The notes beneath the pieces were generated by a model. It was not told the DNA's origin, did no database searches, and was given only the letters and a program-made list of their open reading frames with translations. Made by a program: the position numbers and the translations under genes. DNA of 64,000 nucleotides. Origin: Roseomonas sp. Lineage in GTDB: Bacteria; Pseudomonadota; Alphaproteobacteria; Acetobacterales; Acetobacteraceae. Below are positions 44,343 through 53,519 of this stretch, piece after piece. Location of the stretch: contig JADCFA010000003.1 in NCBI GenBank assembly GCA_020249775.1, positions 124,001 to 188,000 of the forward strand, given 5' to 3'. Position 1 is the first letter of the stretch, and each line of letters begins with the position of its first letter.

Positions 44343-45442
44343 TTGGCGCGCCAAACCAGCGTTGCGGAAACCGCGTAATTCCACACGACCGTCAGCGCTG
44401 CCCCCGCAGCGCCTGCGAAACCCCAGGCCAGCACGCCATCGCGCAGCAACAGATTGGCAATGCCGATATTGGCCGCAGCGCCCAATCCGCAGACCAGATA
44501 GAACAGCACCAATCCACGGAGCAGCGCAGGGCCACGCAGGCGCCGATCCCGATAGGTGATGCGATTATTCAGCAGAAAATTCGCGGTCATGGCGACAAGT
44601 GTTGCCGCCCATTGCGCGGGATTGAAGCCCATCCCGATCAGCCCGTGCAAAGCCCCAAGCACCGCCAGATGCACGAGCACACCAATGGCACCCACGGCGG
44701 CAAAGGACAGGAAGCGGAGCGGCACAACGCCACCCAAAGCCTTATCCGCAAGCAGGCCAGCGAATTCCAGCAGCACCGTCGCATCCAGCTTGCTTTCACC
44801 CGCAACCCGCGCACGGAAGGAATAGGGGATTTCCAGGCTGCGCAAGGGCCGCTTTGCCGAGAGCAGAATATCCAGCAATATCTTGAAACCCGTGCCCGTC
44901 AGGCGCGGCGCAATTTCCTCAAAGATGTCGCGCGGCAAGGCGAAAAACCCACTCATCGGATCGCTCACGCGCATCGGCAATGCGGCATTGGCAAGTGCGG
45001 CGCCGGTATCGGAAATCATTTGCCGCACAGCGGTAAGCCCGCCCTGCTTATCGCCACCTTCGATATTGCGGCTGCCGATCACAATATCCGCATGGCCCGC
45101 TTCCAAGGCTTCCAGCATGCGCGGCAGCAGGGTTTCATCATGCTGCAAATCACCATCAATCACCGCAAGATATGGCGCGGATGTTGCGAGCATCCCTTCA
45201 ATGCAGGCGGAGGCAAGCCCGCGCCGCCCGATGCGCCTGATGCACCGGATGCGCGCATCCCCGGCTGCCATGGCGCGGACAGCGGCCGCGGTGCCATCCG
45301 GGCTGTCATCATCAACGAAAATCGCTTCCCAGGCGATGCCGGCCAGGGCCGCATCCAGCCGCGCCACCATGGGCGCAACATTCGCCGCTTCATTGAAGCA
45401 GGGAATCACCACGCAAAAGCGCGGCAGTGCTGCGGCAGTCAC
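44339..45442 (-). CDS. GT2 glycosyltransferase fused to GtrA-like membrane domain
   Basis: A 367-residue two-domain protein. Residues 1-230 form a dolichyl-phosphate-mannose-synthase-type GT2 domain: VVIPCFNEAANV, VDDDSPDGT, the metal motif DGDLQHDE, and SGFFALPR. Residues 235-365 are a GtrA-like unit with four helices, with ANFLLNNRITYRD as a usual marker. It would charge polyprenyl phosphate with a hexose and help flip it, feeding the GT39 enzyme next door. Its ATG overlaps the EAL gene stop (ATGA) and its stop overlaps the GT39 start (GTGA). Confidence 0.9.
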   Translation of the reverse strand: MTAAALPRFCVVIPCFNEAANVAPMVARLDAALAGIAWEAIFVDDDSPDGTAAAVRAMAAGDARIRCIRRIGRRGLASACIEGMLATSAPYLAVIDGDLQHDETLLPRMLEALEAGHADIVIGSRNIEGGDKQGGLTAVRQMISDTGAALANAALPMRVSDPMSGFFALPRDIFEEIAPRLTGTGFKILLDILLSAKRPLRSLEIPYSFRARVAGESKLDATVLLEFAGLLADKALGGVVPLRFLSFAAVGAIGVLVHLAVLGALHGLIGMGFNPAQWAATLVAMTANFLLNNRITYRDRRLRGPALLRGLVLFYLVCGLGAAANIGIANLLLRDGVLAWGFAGAAGAALTVVWNYAVSATLVWRAK

Positions 45443-47127
45443 TTTTCGTCTTGCCAGGCAAGCCCTGCTTTACGGGCGGCCAATTGCATCTTCGGTTTGC
45501 CAAAAAGATAGCCCTGACCATAGCGAACGCCGAGTTCCAGCATGAGCGCCGCTTCTTCTTCGGTTTCAATGCGTTCCGCCACCACCTGAGCGCCGACGGT
45601 GCGGGCAAGGTCAACCATGGCGGCGATAAAGCCCCGATCACGTTCACTCTGCAAGGCATTGGCAACGTAAATTCCGTCCAACTTCACGTAATCCACCTTG
45701 AAGGCGCGCAAATATCGAAACGCCGCCGCACCGGCGCCGAAATCATCCAGGCAGACCGGAATTTTATGCTCCCGCAGCAATTCGATCATGCGGACGGCTT
45801 CATCCTCCTGCTCAATTTCAGCGGTCTCGGTGATCTCCACCACTAGCCGCTCCGCCATTCCAGGCGTATTTTCCAGCAGCTCCTTCATATCTTCGCGGAA
45901 TTTCGGGCTTTGCAGCGAAAGCCCGGACAGATTGCAGGCAACACGGGTGCCGCCGGCACCACCGGCAGCCTCGAAAACGGCGCTGACCACGGCCCAATCA
46001 AGCTCTTCGGTCAGGCCTACCGCCTCTGCCAGGGCCACGAACTCGCCGGGATGGGACAACGCCACATCATCCGCCTGAAGAGGACGGATCAAGGCCTCAT
46101 AATGATGCGGGCTACGATCAGCGAGCGATACAATGGGCTGGAAAGCCATGCGGAAGCGTCGTTCCGCGATACTGCGCCGGAGCATATTTGCCCGCTGCGA
46201 TGCGCTATCCAAAAACCCGGCGAGCCCACCAGCAAACCCTGCCTTGGCCAGCGCATCATTCCCGCCACGGGCAAAGGCCGCAAGGGCGAAGCGCAGCGCC
46301 CGCGTTGCCTGCACGGGATTGAGGCCCTCAGCCTCCAGCCCTACAGCCATAGTGCCGACGGAAACATCAATCACGCCGCGCCTTTCGAGCAATTCGCTCA
46401 CCGTCGCGGTCAGGGCCGGCAGGTCAAGCGGCACTTGGCCAGGCAGTAGGCCATAGCGCCCTTCACCAAGTTCGGTAGCAACTGCGCCCTCCCCGGCTTG
46501 CCGGTTCAGTCTTTCCTGAATCTCTCGATTAACCTCCTCGCCTGGAGCGAAGCTGCCCGTAGAGCTGGTTAACTCAAGAAAGCCGACCGGGCCGCCGGGT
46601 TCACCGGAACGCAGAATCTCCTCGGCCAGGGCCGCGAGGCCTGGCCCGCCAGGCAGGGGGCCAGCAGGTAATTCACGGGGTAAGGGGGCGAAGGTCAGCA
46701 CAAACTTGGCATCCTCACCACCAAGCCGGAGACCGGCCACGCTAAAGGCAGTGGTTCCCTGATCCGCCAGCTTGAGAACTGCCGGTTTCAACCGCCCGTG
46801 TTCTGTCAAAAGCCCGAGTGCGATGGAAAAGGCTGGGCGGTCCGGAGGCGCCACGAGCGAGGTTACAGAATGACCGAGAAAATCCTTCGCATCCCGACCG
46901 AAACGCGCACGAAACGCGCCTTCAGCAAAGGAAATCCTGCCGCGGAGATCAGCCTCCACCAATAATTCGGCAGCCGCAAAGGCAAAGACCACAAAGCGGT
47001 CCCGGCTTCGACGCGGCGAACCAAGGTGCTGCGAAAACACGGCGCTTTCCATCATTCCTTCAAACACAGATGCCCTAAAGACCAGCCTAGAGATTAATTT
47101 ATCGTTAAACGCTGAAGCCTGCATCAT
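45439..47127 (-). CDS. EAL-domain c-di-GMP phosphodiesterase with N-terminal PAS-like region
   Basis: A 562-residue protein. Residues about 45-140 look PAS-like (FVVFAFAAAELLVEADLRG), about 160-300 may be a GGDEF-derived fold without its signature, and 315-555 are a full EAL domain: YEALIRP, ACNLSG, VEITETAEI, CLDDFGAGAAAF, YVKLDG, AERIETEEEA and YGQGYLFG. All metal and catalytic residues of an active phosphodiesterase are visible, unlike the EAL protein at 1565. No TM. The first ATG (47127) lacks a good ribosome site; ATGs at 47055 and 47052 next to AAGGA are alternatives. It is coupled by ATGA overlap to the GT2 gene, so c-di-GMP breakdown and glycan transfer share one operon. Confidence 0.88.
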   Translation of the reverse strand: MMQASAFNDKLISRLVFRASVFEGMMESAVFSQHLGSPRRSRDRFVVFAFAAAELLVEADLRGRISFAEGAFRARFGRDAKDFLGHSVTSLVAPPDRPAFSIALGLLTEHGRLKPAVLKLADQGTTAFSVAGLRLGGEDAKFVLTFAPLPRELPAGPLPGGPGLAALAEEILRSGEPGGPVGFLELTSSTGSFAPGEEVNREIQERLNRQAGEGAVATELGEGRYGLLPGQVPLDLPALTATVSELLERRGVIDVSVGTMAVGLEAEGLNPVQATRALRFALAAFARGGNDALAKAGFAGGLAGFLDSASQRANMLRRSIAERRFRMAFQPIVSLADRSPHHYEALIRPLQADDVALSHPGEFVALAEAVGLTEELDWAVVSAVFEAAGGAGGTRVACNLSGLSLQSPKFREDMKELLENTPGMAERLVVEITETAEIEQEDEAVRMIELLREHKIPVCLDDFGAGAAAFRYLRAFKVDYVKLDGIYVANALQSERDRGFIAAMVDLARTVGAQVVAERIETEEEAALMLELGVRYGQGYLFGKPKMQLAARKAGLAWQDEK

Positions 47128-47306
47128 TCAGAGCGAAGTAATTCGTCTTAAGGCGCATGTTGATCCATTTTGTCCAATCGCGCCATGGGTTGACTGCACC
47201 GCAGCACAAGTACTCAAGGACAAGCGTAAAGCCGCTAATGCCATGACCTTGGCGGAATCGGCAAAATTGGCTCAGGCTATATCCCCTTGAACTCAGGAGC
47301 ACCCCA

Positions 47307-48182
47307 ATGAGCAGCAGCAGCGACTATACCCCCCCCAAGGTCTGGACCTGGAACAAGGCCAATGGCGGGCGCTTTGCCAATATCAACCGCCCCATCGCCG
47401 GCCCGACGCATGACAAGGAATTGCCGGTGGGCCGCCACCCCTTGCAGCTTTATTCCCTGGGCACGCCCAATGGCCAGAAGGTGACCATCCTGCTGGAGGA
47501 GCTTTTGGCGCAGGGCCACACAGGCGCCGAATATGACGCCTGGCTGATCCGCATTGGTGAGGGCCAGCAATTCGGCAGCGGCTTTGTCGCGGTGAACCCC
47601 AATTCCAAAATTCCCGCTTTATTGGATCGTAGCGGGCCAAAGCCCATCCGCGTTTTCGAAAGCGGGGCGATCCTGGTGTATCTGGCGGAGAAATTCGGCG
47701 CCTTCCTGCCACAGGACCCCGCCTTGCGCGCCGAATGCCTTTCCTGGCTATTCTGGCAAATGGGCAGCGCGCCCTATCTGGGCGGCGGCTTTGGGCATTT
47801 CTACGCCTATGCACCGTTGAGAATCGAATATGCGATTGACCGCTTCGCGATGGAAACCAAGCGGCAATTGGATGTGCTTGATCGGCGCCTGGCGGAAAGC
47901 CCCTATCTGGGTGGGGATGACTATACCATCGCCGATATCGCTGTCTGGCCCTGGTATGGCGGCCTGGTGAAGGGCTTCCTTTATGGCGCGGCGGAATTCC
48001 TGAGCGTGCATGAATACAAGCATGTGCAGCGCTGGGCAGAGGCCATCTTCAACCGCCCAGCCGTGAAGCGCGGGCGCATGGTGAACCGCGTGACGGGTGA
48101 GCCCGCCGAACAATTGCATGAACGCCACGACGCCAGCGATTTCGCAACCAAAACGCAAGACAAGCTGGCCGGCGGCGATTAG
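47307..48182 (+). CDS. yghU: Glutathione-dependent disulfide-bond oxidoreductase, YghU type
   Basis: A 291-residue glutathione-transferase fold protein of the Nu class (YghU), which reduces disulfides with two bound glutathiones and has peroxide activity. The start region YTPPKVWTWNKANGGRFANINRPIAGPTHDKELP is a hallmark (shown here in part), then LYSLGTPNGQKVTILLEELL for glutathione and NPNSKIPALLD, and FESGAILVYLAEK. AGGAG is 8 bp before the ATG. The 179-bp divergent gap to the EAL gene contains a TTGACT near 47193 that might be a -35 element. Confidence 0.92.
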   Translation: MSSSSDYTPPKVWTWNKANGGRFANINRPIAGPTHDKELPVGRHPLQLYSLGTPNGQKVTILLEELLAQGHTGAEYDAWLIRIGEGQQFGSGFVAVNPNSKIPALLDRSGPKPIRVFESGAILVYLAEKFGAFLPQDPALRAECLSWLFWQMGSAPYLGGGFGHFYAYAPLRIEYAIDRFAMETKRQLDVLDRRLAESPYLGGDDYTIADIAVWPWYGGLVKGFLYGAAEFLSVHEYKHVQRWAEAIFNRPAVKRGRMVNRVTGEPAEQLHERHDASDFATKTQDKLAGGD

Positions 48183-48260
48183 CGCCATCCTGGACTTTCG
48201 CGCTTCATTTGGCGTAACAGGAACGCTGGGCTTCGGCTTTGGCTTTTCAGGCAGGATTTT

Positions 48261-49601
48261 TTGCAAAAACCGCGCATCTATATTGATGGCTATAACCTAT
48301 CCCTGCAGCAAGGCACGGGGGTTGCCACCTATGCGCGCAATCTGTCGCTGGCGCTGCGCGATCTGGGGGCGGAAGTTGGCGTTCTTTATGGGGGGCAATC
48401 GCGCACTGTCAGCCGCAACCCCATATTGCGTGAGGTTTCCTTCTTCGACGCGCCACTTGAACGCCGCCCAAGGCTGAAGGATATCCCGCGCAATATCCTG
48501 CGCACACTGGCGCTGCCCTTCGGGGAAATCGCAACCCGTGTGCCGGTAACCGGCAGCGTTGTCCGCGAACCTTTGCAAAATAGGCTGCCGCATTTCGATC
48601 ATATCTGGAATGTGAAAGGGCTTTACGACAAGCAGCGCCTGTCCACGAAAATTGCGGCAGGGCGTATCCCCGTTCATTTCCTTGAACCACCGGAATTGAT
48701 GCATTGGACCTTCCCCTTGGCGCTGCGCGCCGTTGGGGCCAAGAATATCTATACGCTGCATGACCTTGTACCGCTGCGGCTGCCCTATGCCACGCTTGAC
48801 AATAAGCGCAATTACTTCCGGCTGCTGAACCATATCGCCAAGCACGCGGATCATCTGGTGACGATCAGCGAATCCTCGAAGAAGGATATCATGAGCTTCT
48901 TCGGCGTGCCCGAAGATCGCATTACGGTAACCTATCAGGCCGTGGATATTCCGGCGGCGCTGAAGAACAAGCCGATGCATGAGGTGAAGAACGAGATCGA
49001 GGGTAATTTCGGCATTCCCTTCAAGGGCTATTTCCTTTATTTCGGCGCGCTGGAACCGCGCAAGAATGTGACGCGCATGATCGAAGCGCATCTTGCTTCC
49101 GGTATTCCTGATCCCTTGGTGATCGTCGGCAAAAAAGTCTGGCGCCGCAAGCGCGATCTGCGCTTCCTGGCACAGCATGACAGGCTGCTTTCACTGCTGG
49201 ATAAGAATGCGGGTGGGGGTCCGCTGTCGCGCGTCATTCAACTTGATTATTTGACTTTCCCTGTTCTGGTCAGCCTGATCCGCGGTGCCAAGGCCGTATT
49301 GTTTCCCTCACTCTATGAAGGTTTCGGCCTGCCTGCGCTTGAAGCCATGATGCTCGGCACACCAGTGCTTACTTCCAATACATCCTCCATGCCGGAATTG
49401 GTTGGCGATGCGGCGCTGCAGATTGATCCCTACGATATGCAGGCCATGGTGGAGGGCATTCGCGCACTTGCCAGTGACGAGGCGCTGCGCGGGCGGCTTT
49501 CGGAAGCAGGGCCGTTGCGCGCCCAGGCATTTTCCGTGGATCGGTATCACGCGCGCCTTGCCGCGCTTTACGGGCGCTTCGTGACCTTGCCGGAAAGATA
49601 G
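48261..49601 (+). CDS. GT4-family glycosyltransferase
   Basis: A 446-residue GT-B glycosyltransferase with RIYIDGYNLSLQQGTGVATY at the acceptor-side start, HDLVPLRLP, and the donor-binding E-x7-E motif in PSLYEGFGLPALEAMMLGTP. Central YFGALEPRKNVTRMIEA is typical of WbpY/mannosyltransferase-like members that build O-antigen or exopolysaccharide. The start is a TTG at 48261 (AGGA 5 bases upstream). The next glycosyltransferase starts 3 bp after its stop. The sugar is not predictable. Confidence 0.9.
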   Translation: MQKPRIYIDGYNLSLQQGTGVATYARNLSLALRDLGAEVGVLYGGQSRTVSRNPILREVSFFDAPLERRPRLKDIPRNILRTLALPFGEIATRVPVTGSVVREPLQNRLPHFDHIWNVKGLYDKQRLSTKIAAGRIPVHFLEPPELMHWTFPLALRAVGAKNIYTLHDLVPLRLPYATLDNKRNYFRLLNHIAKHADHLVTISESSKKDIMSFFGVPEDRITVTYQAVDIPAALKNKPMHEVKNEIEGNFGIPFKGYFLYFGALEPRKNVTRMIEAHLASGIPDPLVIVGKKVWRRKRDLRFLAQHDRLLSLLDKNAGGGPLSRVIQLDYLTFPVLVSLIRGAKAVLFPSLYEGFGLPALEAMMLGTPVLTSNTSSMPELVGDAALQIDPYDMQAMVEGIRALASDEALRGRLSEAGPLRAQAFSVDRYHARLAALYGRFVTLPER

Positions 49602-49604
49602 CCA

Positions 49605-51611
49605 TTGGCACGGTTTTTTGACGATATGCTGCATGCGTTGCGCCGGCTTTTGACAAAGCCCGAGGAAAATAGCCTTTCCGCGCTGCCGCCCGGGCGCGCT
49701 TCAGCCGCGCCACAAAGCCAGCGCGCTGAAGAAGCGAATGCCGCCCCCGGCGCCGCGTTAGCGCCTAAACCCCAAATGGGTCAGAAGCGGATTATTTTCG
49801 ATATTTCCGACCTTATTCAATTCTTGCGCGAAAGCCGCATCCCATCCGGCATACAGCGTGTTCAACTCAACATCATCCATTATGCCGTGACCGATTTTCG
49901 GGATCGGGCCAATCCCATCATCGTCTATTTCGATCAGGCACAAAATGATTGGCTGCATATCCCCGAAGACATCTTCCTGGCGTTTTATCAGGCGACCGAA
50001 GCGAATGATGAGGCGGATGAGGAAGCCTTCCAGACCTTGATGCAGGGCCTATCAAAACACCAGCCACTGGTTGCGCATCTGACCCAGTTTTCGCCGCATG
50101 ATCACTTCCTGCTTGTCAATCTTGGTTCATCATGGTGGATCGAGAATTACTTCCAGAAAATACGCGAATTGCGAAAATATCATGATCTTCGCTATGTGCC
50201 GATGATCCATGACTGCATTCCCCTGATGGTGCCGGAACATTGCCCAAGCGCCTTGGTTGAGGATTTTCGCCACTGGTTCTTTGGCGCCATGCTGCAAGCG
50301 GATGCGGTGCTCACGAATTCGCATTGGTCGGGCAAGGATATAGATCACCATCTGAATGCCGCATTTCCCGATGCAGCGCTTCCCGTTCATCCAATAGCGC
50401 TGAATGGGAATATGCGCAGCCATCTTGCAGGCCGCGCGCTCACGGAAAGGGGTATAGTTGGGCATATCCTGCCCAGCAAGGCGCCCTTTGTTCTTTGTGT
50501 CGGCACCTTGGAAAGCCGAAAGAATCATATACTGCTTTTCAAGGCCTGGGCCCGGCTGATCGAACGCCATGGCACGGAAGCAGTGCCCTATCTGATCTGC
50601 CTTGGCCGCGCCGGTTGGCTATTTGATGAGGCGGCGGAGTTTCTGCGCGCCAATCCGGCGCTCCATGAACGCATCCTGCTGATTTCAAGCCTGACAGATG
50701 GCGCGCTGGCCACGCTTTATGAGGAATGTCTGTTTTCCATCTTCAACAGTTTCTACGAAGGCTGGGGCTTGCCCGTTACGGAAAGCCTATCCTTCGGCAC
50801 GCTGCCACTGGTTGCCAGCAATACCTCATTGACTGAGGCCGGCGGCAAGGCCGCTGTCTATTTCCGCGACAATGACCTTGAAGATATCAGCGAAAAGCTT
50901 GAGATGCTTATTTTCAATAACACCAAAAGATTGGCCCTGCGCGATCACGCGCGCGCCAATGCGGCAATCCGGGATTGGCGCGCGGTCGCGGATGAATTCA
51001 TTGATCGTATTATTGCGACCGAACCTAGTGCCGCGCTACGGCAAGCAAAATTTCTGCATCTACCACTTGGGCAGTTGATCCATCTTGGCAAGGCGACAGC
51101 GCCGACGCCACCTCTCGAAAGGGCGCTGGGCGATCTGCTGCGCGATGGGCTCAATTGGCACAGGCCGGAAGATTGGGGTTCCTGGACCAAGCCCGGCGTG
51201 GCAAGCCTTAGCCTGCCGCTGCCTGATGATCTTGCCGAACGGGATTTGCTGCTTTGCCTGCGGCTGCGAGGCCCTGCTTTTGCGACGCCAATCAAGATCA
51301 GCTTCTTCACCGATGGAAAACATGTTTTCGGCCCAATTGAACGCGAAATCGGCCGTGGCAAGCGCCTTGGGCTTTGGTTCAACCTGCGCCTGAAAGCCAA
51401 GCAGCTTCGCCTTGATATTGATGGCGGCGCTGGAACCTCACTTGGTCCCAATGACCGGGATGTTGGCATCGGTGTCACGCATCTCATGCTCTGCCATGCG
51501 GGAGATGCTGAAGCGCGGCGAAGCTTCTTGCGCGCCTTTCCGGAATTCGGCCTGGCGTCACGCCTTAAGGGCCGCGCCACATTGGAACGGATTGATATTC
51601 CCGGCCAATGA
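49605..51611 (+). CDS. GT4 glycosyltransferase with C-terminal beta-sandwich domain
   Basis: A 668-residue protein. After a low-complexity N-terminus (about 1-60) comes a GT-B domain (60-475) with HDCIPLMVPEHCP, GTLESRKNHILLFKAWARL, and the E-x7-E motif in SFYEGWGLPVTESLSFG. Residues about 500-640 form an added domain that opens LNWHRPEDWGSWTKPG and continues with alternating hydrophobic strands (LLLCLRLRGPAF, IKISFFTDGK); it looks like a carbohydrate-binding-type beta sandwich. The start is a TTG 3 bp after the previous stop; an ATG at 49626 is an alternative. Both genes should act on one surface polysaccharide. Confidence 0.87.
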   Translation: MARFFDDMLHALRRLLTKPEENSLSALPPGRASAAPQSQRAEEANAAPGAALAPKPQMGQKRIIFDISDLIQFLRESRIPSGIQRVQLNIIHYAVTDFRDRANPIIVYFDQAQNDWLHIPEDIFLAFYQATEANDEADEEAFQTLMQGLSKHQPLVAHLTQFSPHDHFLLVNLGSSWWIENYFQKIRELRKYHDLRYVPMIHDCIPLMVPEHCPSALVEDFRHWFFGAMLQADAVLTNSHWSGKDIDHHLNAAFPDAALPVHPIALNGNMRSHLAGRALTERGIVGHILPSKAPFVLCVGTLESRKNHILLFKAWARLIERHGTEAVPYLICLGRAGWLFDEAAEFLRANPALHERILLISSLTDGALATLYEECLFSIFNSFYEGWGLPVTESLSFGTLPLVASNTSLTEAGGKAAVYFRDNDLEDISEKLEMLIFNNTKRLALRDHARANAAIRDWRAVADEFIDRIIATEPSAALRQAKFLHLPLGQLIHLGKATAPTPPLERALGDLLRDGLNWHRPEDWGSWTKPGVASLSLPLPDDLAERDLLLCLRLRGPAFATPIKISFFTDGKHVFGPIEREIGRGKRLGLWFNLRLKAKQLRLDIDGGAGTSLGPNDRDVGIGVTHLMLCHAGDAEARRSFLRAFPEFGLASRLKGRATLERIDIPGQ

Positions 51612-51678
51612 AAGCTATGCTTGCCGCAAGACGCCTTGATTGAACCTTGGGTTTTTGTCACAAAAAGGATCATCACGC

Positions 51679-52587
51679 ATGCTGAGCGAGCCCGGCCATT
51701 ACGATTATATGCCATGGCGCCGCCGCCCAAAGATCACCTGGCCCAATGGCGCGCGCATCGCCTTTTGGGTTGCGCCAAATATCGAACATTATGAGCTTGA
51801 CCCCCCGCCCAATGCGCGCCGCATGCCCTGGACGCGCCCGCAGCCCGATGTGCTCGGCTATTCCTGGCGCGATTATGGCAATCGTGTTGGCTTTTGGCGC
51901 ATGGCGGATGTCATGGCGCGGCACGGCGTGCGCGGCAGTGTCTCGCTCAATGTCGCGGTCTGTGATCATTATCCGGAAATCATCGAACGCTGCTGCGATT
52001 TGGACTGGGAATTGTTCAGCCACGGCACCTACAATACCCGCTATTTCTACGGCATGAATGAGGATCAGCAGCGCGCGGTCATTCGCGAAAATCGGGAAAC
52101 CATCAAGCGCGCAAGCGGGCAGGATTTGGATGGTTGGCTGACACCCGCCATTTCCAATGACGAAACCACCCAGCATTTGCTGGCGGAAGAAGGCATCAAA
52201 TACACACTTGATATGCTGCATGACGACCAGCCGACACCGATCAAGGTGCGCAGCGGGAATTTGATCAGCATTCCCTATTCGCTTGAAATCAATGATGTGC
52301 CGCTACTGGTCATGCGCAATACGCCGCCGGAACGCTTCGCCGCCATCTGCAAGGCGCAATTCGATCAGCTTTACGAAGAAGGCGCTGAAAGCGGCACGGT
52401 GATGTGCATGCCGCTGCATCCCTTTCTGATCGGCCAACCGCACCGCATCAGCGCGTTGGATGATGTGCTGCGTCATGTGGTGGCACATGACAAGGTATGG
52501 CTGGCCACCGGGCGGGAAATTGCCGCCTGGTATACCGAACATCATTTGGCAGAAGCGCAATCCTGGATCGCGGCGGGGACACCATGA
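51679..52587 (+). CDS. Polysaccharide-deacetylase family protein, PuuE-like (first of pair)
   Basis: A 302-residue NodB/CE4-fold protein of the PuuE/allantoinase-like branch, which often acts on small amides rather than polysaccharides. Seen: WPNGARIAFWVAPNIEHYE, DYGNRVGFWRMADVMARHGV, the metal-site LFSHGTYNTRYFYG with the kept His, and GWLTPAISNDETTQHLLAE. The NodB TFDDG motif is not present, as in PuuE. AAAAGGA lies before the ATG at 51679, which I preferred over a TTG at 51640. Its stop overlaps the start of the paralogue (ATGA). Confidence 0.87.
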   Translation: MLSEPGHYDYMPWRRRPKITWPNGARIAFWVAPNIEHYELDPPPNARRMPWTRPQPDVLGYSWRDYGNRVGFWRMADVMARHGVRGSVSLNVAVCDHYPEIIERCCDLDWELFSHGTYNTRYFYGMNEDQQRAVIRENRETIKRASGQDLDGWLTPAISNDETTQHLLAEEGIKYTLDMLHDDQPTPIKVRSGNLISIPYSLEINDVPLLVMRNTPPERFAAICKAQFDQLYEEGAESGTVMCMPLHPFLIGQPHRISALDDVLRHVVAHDKVWLATGREIAAWYTEHHLAEAQSWIAAGTP

Positions 52588-53519
52588 AGGGCTTGCCTGA
52601 AGACTATTTGCACTATCCGCAGCGCCAGCGCGGGATGGATCATGAGATTTATCCGTTTCGCGCCTTGCCTGCGGCACAACCCGTAAGCTGGCCCAATGGC
52701 GCGCGCATCGCGCTTTGCATCGCGGTCCATATGGGCCATTTCCCAATGGATATGCCGCTTAAGCCCTTGATCGCGCCGGGCGGAATGGAACGGCCCTATC
52801 CTTCCTATTGGGATTATACGCTGCGCGATTACGGCAACCGCATCGGCGTCTATCGCCTAATGAACTCGCTCAAGGCGCGCGGCTTGCCGGCTACAGCCTT
52901 GCTCAGTGCAGTGCTTGCGCGCCGCTACCCGGTATTGATGGATGATCTTGCGGCCGCGCAATGGGAAATTACCTGCGCGGGCTTGGATATGGGGCGGCTG
53001 CATCATAGCGGCGTGCCATTGGATGAAGAACGCGCCACGGTGCAGGAAGCGGCGGCGCTATTGCGTGGCCGTTTCGGTGCTTCGGTGCGCGGCTGGCATT
53101 CGCCGGCGCATTCCGAATCCAGCCATACGCTCAGCCTGGTCGCGGCAGCCGGCTTCAGCTTCACCACCGGCTGGGCGAATGATGACATGCCCTATGTGAT
53201 GACCACCGATGCAGGGCGCCTTATCTGCATGCCGCTATCGCAGGATTTGTCGGATCAGCGCATGCTGCACCAGCAGCATTTGGCGACCGAGGATTTCACC
53301 AACGCCATTCTGACAGCGCATGAGACACTCGATCACGAAGCGCAGCAAACCGGCAGTGGGCGTATTTTGGTGGTGCCCGTAACACCTTGGCTGATGGGCG
53401 TGCCGCATCGTATCCGCGCCTTCAATAATATGCTTGATGGCATCATGGCGCGCGGCCGTATCTGGCCCGCCACCATGGGCCAAATAGCGGAATATTGGCA
53501 CGCGCAAAACCGAGACTAA
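52584..53519 (+). CDS. Divergent polysaccharide-deacetylase family protein (second of pair)
   Basis: A 311-residue paralogue of the gene just before it: WPNGARIALCIAVHMGHFP and LRDYGNRIGVYRLMNSLKARGL align clearly. Where the first has SHG at the metal site, this one reads WEITCAGLDMGRLHHSG, so the usual His is replaced; GWHSPAHSESSHTLSLVAAAG keeps the third motif. It may be a non-catalytic partner, giving a heteromer with its neighbour, or have a shifted metal site. The ATG at 52584 overlaps the preceding stop. Its stop overlaps that of the convergent reductase by 4 bp. Confidence 0.85.
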   Translation: MKGLPEDYLHYPQRQRGMDHEIYPFRALPAAQPVSWPNGARIALCIAVHMGHFPMDMPLKPLIAPGGMERPYPSYWDYTLRDYGNRIGVYRLMNSLKARGLPATALLSAVLARRYPVLMDDLAAAQWEITCAGLDMGRLHHSGVPLDEERATVQEAAALLRGRFGASVRGWHSPAHSESSHTLSLVAAAGFSFTTGWANDDMPYVMTTDAGRLICMPLSQDLSDQRMLHQQHLATEDFTNAILTAHETLDHEAQQTGSGRILVVPVTPWLMGVPHRIRAFNNMLDGIMARGRIWPATMGQIAEYWHAQNRD

